NCBI RefSeq assembly: GCF_009604425.1
Contig: NZ_WEGI01000001.1
Span: 124,001-188,000 of the forward strand
Source: Nocardia aurantia
Lineage (GTDB): Bacteria; Actinomycetota; Actinomycetes; Mycobacteriales; Mycobacteriaceae
Direction: 5' to 3'
DNA length: 64,000 nucleotides
Numbering within the stretch: position 1 is the first letter of the stretch; every line of letters starts with the position of its first letter. The notes under the pieces were generated by a model that was not told the origin of the DNA, ran no database searches, and was given only the letters and a program-made list of their open reading frames with translations. Below are positions 61,021 to 64,000 of the stretch, one piece after another. The position numbers and the translations under genes were made by a program.

Positions 61021-62330
61021 ACACTCGAATCCGGCTGGCGGGGGCCGTGATCGGCCTCGCGGTGCTGCTGACCGCGACCGGCTGTCAGTGGGACGGGCTG
61101 AACACGCTGCCGATGCCGGGCGCCGCCGGAACCGGCGAAGGGTCCTGGCAGGTGCGCATCCAGATGCCGAATGTCACGACGCTGACCCGCAATTCGCCGG
61201 TGAAGGTGGACGACGTCACCGTCGGCACGGTCACCGACATCACCGTCGAGGGCTGGCACGCGCTGGTCACCGTGAGCCTGGACAAGAATGTGCAACTGCC
61301 GGAGAACGCCACCGCGCGGATCGGCCAGACCAGCCTGCTGGGCAGCAACCACGTCGAGCTCGCGGTCCCGAAAGACGTTCCCCCGCAAGGAAAATTGCAC
61401 AACGGTGACGTGATCCCGCTGGAGCGGGCTGGCGACTATCCGACCACCGAACAGGTGCTGTCCTCGCTGTCGGTGGTGCTCAACGGCGGCGGTATCTCGC
61501 AGCTGGAGACCATCACCCACGAGCTGGACGCCACCTTCCACGGGCGGCAGGACGACATCCGCGATCTGCTGCCCCAGTTGTCCACGCTCACCTCGACGTT
61601 GAATCAGCAGACCGCCGACATCATCGCGGCCATGAGCGGACTGGACCGGTTCGCCGGTGTCCTGGCCCGGCAGCGCGACGACCTGACCACCGCGATCACG
61701 CAGATCCACCCGGCGCTGACCGTACTCGCCGACCGCCGCGAGAACGTCACGAAAACCCTCACCGCGCTGGGCGATCTGAGCGATGTGGTGCAGCGGATCA
61801 TCGCGAACTCCGGCGCGAACCTCACCGCCGATCTCGCGCACCTGCGGCCCGCGTTGCAGTCGCTGGCCGACACCGGCACCAAACTGGCCGACTCGCTGCA
61901 GATCCTGCTCACCTTCCCGTTCCCGTTGAAGAACCTCGATCGGGCGCTGAAGGGCGACTACCTGAATCTGCTGATGACCGTGGACATCACGGGTGCGCGG
62001 CTGGATTCCAACTTCCTCACCGGCACCGCGCTCGGCGGCCGCTTCGGCGGCGTCGAGGGCGCGCTCGGTTCCCTCGCCGGTACCGCGGAGGGCAAGGGCG
62101 ACCCGATGACCGGGCCGTTGCAGGCGCCGCCACCGGCTCCCGCGCCGGCGCCCGCCATCCCCGGGCTGCCGCCGATCCCGGGCCTGCCCGCCATCCCCGG
62201 GCTCACCGTGCCCGCGCCGCCGGCGCCGGATTCCGCACCGGCACCGCCGGCCACCGATTCCGTACCACCGCAACAGGTTCCGGGATCGGGCCAGGCTCCC
62301 GACGCGACCGGAGGGGGGACGGATCGATGA
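61017..62330 (+). CDS. mce4E: Mce4E, lipoprotein subunit (LprN-like)
   Basis: This 437-residue Mce protein has a lipoprotein signal: LAGAVIGLAVLLTATGC, with the acylated Cys at about residue 23. A MlaD domain with TTLTRNSPVKVDDVTVGTVTDI follows near residues 54-75. The C-terminus is a Pro/Ala-rich low-complexity tail with IPGLPPIPGLPAIPGL repeats. Mce E subunits are always lipoproteins, and this fits. ATG 61017 overlaps the mce4D stop. Confidence 0.9.
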   Translation: MNTRIRLAGAVIGLAVLLTATGCQWDGLNTLPMPGAAGTGEGSWQVRIQMPNVTTLTRNSPVKVDDVTVGTVTDITVEGWHALVTVSLDKNVQLPENATARIGQTSLLGSNHVELAVPKDVPPQGKLHNGDVIPLERAGDYPTTEQVLSSLSVVLNGGGISQLETITHELDATFHGRQDDIRDLLPQLSTLTSTLNQQTADIIAAMSGLDRFAGVLARQRDDLTTAITQIHPALTVLADRRENVTKTLTALGDLSDVVQRIIANSGANLTADLAHLRPALQSLADTGTKLADSLQILLTFPFPLKNLDRALKGDYLNLLMTVDITGARLDSNFLTGTALGGRFGGVEGALGSLAGTAEGKGDPMTGPLQAPPPAPAPAPAIPGLPPIPGLPAIPGLTVPAPPAPDSAPAPPATDSVPPQQVPGSGQAPDATGGGTDR

Positions 62331-63742
62331 AGCTCACCCGGTTCGTACGCAACCAGCTGATCATCTTCTCGGTGCTCACCCTGGTCGGCCTGCTCGTGAT
62401 GGCGGGCACCTACGTCCATCTGCCGGCGATGTTCGGTATCGGCCGCTACGGGGTGACCGTGCGGCTGACCGCGACCGGGGGGCTGTACCCGAGCGCCAAC
62501 GTCGCGTACCGCGGCACCAACATCGGCAAGGTGACCGACGTCCGGCTCACCCCGTCCGGGGTGGACGCGGTGCTGTCCATCGACAGCGACTACCAGGTGC
62601 CCGCCGACAGCGACGCCTACGTGCGCAGCGTCTCCGCGATCGGCGAGCAGTACGTGGATCTGGTGCCCGCCGACCATCCCCAGGGCGGTAATTTGCGCGA
62701 CGGTTCGGTGATCGACGTCGGGCGCACCCGCCTGCCGCAGGACGTCGGCGCGATGCTGGACCAGGCCGATCGGCTACTGACCAGCGTCGCCGACACCAAA
62801 CTGCGCGAGGTGATCGACGACGCCTTCGTCGCCTTCAACGGGGCCGGACCGGATCTGCAGAAGTTCATCGACTCGGCGTCGCTGCTGGTGCAGGAGGCCC
62901 AGGCGAACACGGGCCAGACCAAGGATCTGCTGGAGCGGATCGGACCGCTGCTGGACACCCAGAACCGATCCGCGGATTCGATCCGGTCCTGGACACAGAA
63001 CCTCGCGACCGTGACCGACCAACTGCGCCAACACGATCCGGCGCTGGCGCAACTGCTGGAACGTACCCCGTCGGCGGCGCAGAAGGTGAGCTCCACCTTC
63101 CAGCAGCTGAAGCCCACACTGCCGCTGCTGTTGTCGAACATGGTCAGCGTCGGTCAGGTCGGCGTCACGTATCACGCCGGGCTGGAACAGATTCTGGTGA
63201 TCTACCCGCCGCTGATCGCCGCGCTGCTGACCGTGATCCGCGGGCCGGCCGAATACGGCGCGGTGGTCGACTTCATGCTCGGCCTCAACGATCCGCCCGG
63301 CTGCATGACCGGCTTCCTGCCCACCGACCAGTGGCGCGCCCCGACCGCGCTCGACCACCCCGACATCCAGGGCGATCTGTACTGCAAGGTGCCGCAGGAC
63401 GCCAAGGAGGCGGTGCGCGGTATCCGCAACACCCCGTGCGCGGACGTGCCCGGCAAGCGGGCACCGACCCCGGAGCTGTGCCACGACCCGCAGGGCTACG
63501 TACCCGAGGGCGACAACCCGCCGTTCCGGGCGCCGGCCACGGCGGGCGCGCCGCCGCCGGACGGACAGTCCGGCGATCCCGGGCAGACGCACCCGGCGGC
63601 CGTGTCCACCTCCCGGGACCCGGCGAGCGGGACCTTCGTGGGTCCCGACGGCCGCACCTATCACCAAGGTGACGTCGGTCCCGACGGATCCGGGAGAGTA
63701 CCGTCCACCTGGCAGGCGATGTTCGAGGAGCCACTGCGATGA
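62327..63742 (+). CDS. mce4F: Mce4F, sterol-import protein
   Basis: This 471-residue Mce protein has a membrane anchor (LIIFSVLTLVGLLVMAGTYVH), the MlaD motif LTATGGLYPSANVAYRGTNIGKVTDV near residues 48-72 and long helices. The C-terminal region holds several Cys and Pro residues (GCMTGFLPTDQW, YCKVPQDA, LCHDPQGY) before a disordered tail. It is the last Mce subunit and overlaps mce4E at its start and the associated gene at its stop. Confidence 0.9.
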   Translation: MKLTRFVRNQLIIFSVLTLVGLLVMAGTYVHLPAMFGIGRYGVTVRLTATGGLYPSANVAYRGTNIGKVTDVRLTPSGVDAVLSIDSDYQVPADSDAYVRSVSAIGEQYVDLVPADHPQGGNLRDGSVIDVGRTRLPQDVGAMLDQADRLLTSVADTKLREVIDDAFVAFNGAGPDLQKFIDSASLLVQEAQANTGQTKDLLERIGPLLDTQNRSADSIRSWTQNLATVTDQLRQHDPALAQLLERTPSAAQKVSSTFQQLKPTLPLLLSNMVSVGQVGVTYHAGLEQILVIYPPLIAALLTVIRGPAEYGAVVDFMLGLNDPPGCMTGFLPTDQWRAPTALDHPDIQGDLYCKVPQDAKEAVRGIRNTPCADVPGKRAPTPELCHDPQGYVPEGDNPPFRAPATAGAPPPDGQSGDPGQTHPAAVSTSRDPASGTFVGPDGRTYHQGDVGPDGSGRVPSTWQAMFEEPLR

Positions 63743-64000
63743 GCGACAGCAGAACGAACAGCGAACGAACCAGACGGCGCGCGAGCCGCCGGGCCGGGCC
63801 CCCGGTGGACGCGCCCGGCAACGCTCCCGCGAACGGGTCCGCCCCGGGCGCGGTGCCCGATTCCGCCGCGACCACCTCGGTCACCGGTGCGGTAGCGCCG
63901 CCGGCCGAGACGACCGACCCCGCGCCTGCCGCTGCCGCCCGTGCCTCCGACCGGCCGGGACCAGCCGCCTCCGACCGGCCGGTGACAGCCACGGCCTCCT
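63739..64000 (+). CDS. Mce-associated protein, N-terminal part, cut by the window edge
   Basis: ATG 63739 overlaps the mce4F stop codon. Only about 87 residues are visible: a charged start (SDSRTNSERTRRRASRRAGPP), then an Ala/Pro/Thr-rich, disordered stretch. No membrane helix appears before the window ends. Mce-associated (Mas) membrane proteins follow mce4F in related species (Rv3493c-Rv3492c), so this is the likely identity. Confidence 0.65.
   Translation, partial: MSDSRTNSERTRRRASRRAGPPVDAPGNAPANGSAPGAVPDSAATTSVTGAVAPPAETTDPAPAAAARASDRPGPAASDRPVTATAS

Overview
The window is high-GC actinobacterial DNA, most likely from Nocardia or a close mycolate-producing relative. The main reason is gene content and order. 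Two cholesterol-catabolism regulons known from Mycobacterium and Rhodococcus lie here in recognisable order, together with a mce4-type steroid import operon and an EspR-like regulator. No taxonomic search was run, so the genus is an inference.

Layout. (1) 1-3822 and 11924-17261 form the KstR2 (ring C/D, HIP pathway) block: the end of a probable acyl-CoA dehydrogenase, ipdF, an unknown gene, kstR2, fadA6, then ipdC-ipdB-ipdA-echA20 leftward and a double SDR gene rightward. Two 14-bp KstR2-type palindromes sit in front of kstR2 and between echA20 and the SDR gene. Between these halves (3874-11899) lie a molybdopterin oxidoreductase, a divergent MarR/MFS efflux pair, a DUF218-like protein, a FabH-like synthase divergent from a TetR regulator with repeated operators, and a hicAB toxin-antitoxin pair. 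(2) 18353-31728 is a 13.4-kb integrative element. It carries a large serine recombinase, a RepSA-type replication initiator, a Pra-like activator, an FtsK/TraB-type DNA translocase, a DUF6879/XRE-DUF5753 pair and several unknown genes. It has split an MmyB-type XRE regulator gene. Joining the two chromosomal ends at a GG dinucleotide restores one 279-residue reading frame. (3) 32844-36728 is an operon for a Gly/Ser/Ala-repeat exported protein, an M78 (HELGH) peptidase and a multi-pass membrane protein, convergent with an espR-like gene. (4) 37089-46354 is the KstR (side-chain) regulon: fadA5 divergent from cyp125, a leftward DUF35-ltp3-ltp4-SnoaL operon, an LLM oxidoreductase and fadD19. (5) 46471-50531 is an unrelated insert: an ECF sigma factor, a DUF1778/GNAT toxin-antitoxin pair, a VOC protein, a P-loop kinase-like protein and an O-methyltransferase. 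(6) 50856-64000 resumes the KstR regulon with chsE5-chsE4, fdxD, hsd4A and yrbE4A-yrbE4B-mce4ABCDEF, running off the right edge in a Mce-associated gene.

How it works together. The Mce4/YrbE4 system would import sterol. CYP125 and FadD19 oxidise and activate the side chain. ChsE4/E5, Hsd4A and FadA5 shorten it by beta-oxidation, while Ltp3/Ltp4/DUF35 would handle branched side chains. The Ipd enzymes, EchA20 and FadA6 open and cleave the last two rings. Eight KstR-type 14-mers lie at the promoters expected to control the import and side-chain genes. The chsE1/chsE2/chsH1/chsH2/ltp2 genes that follow cyp125 in M. tuberculosis are not in this window.
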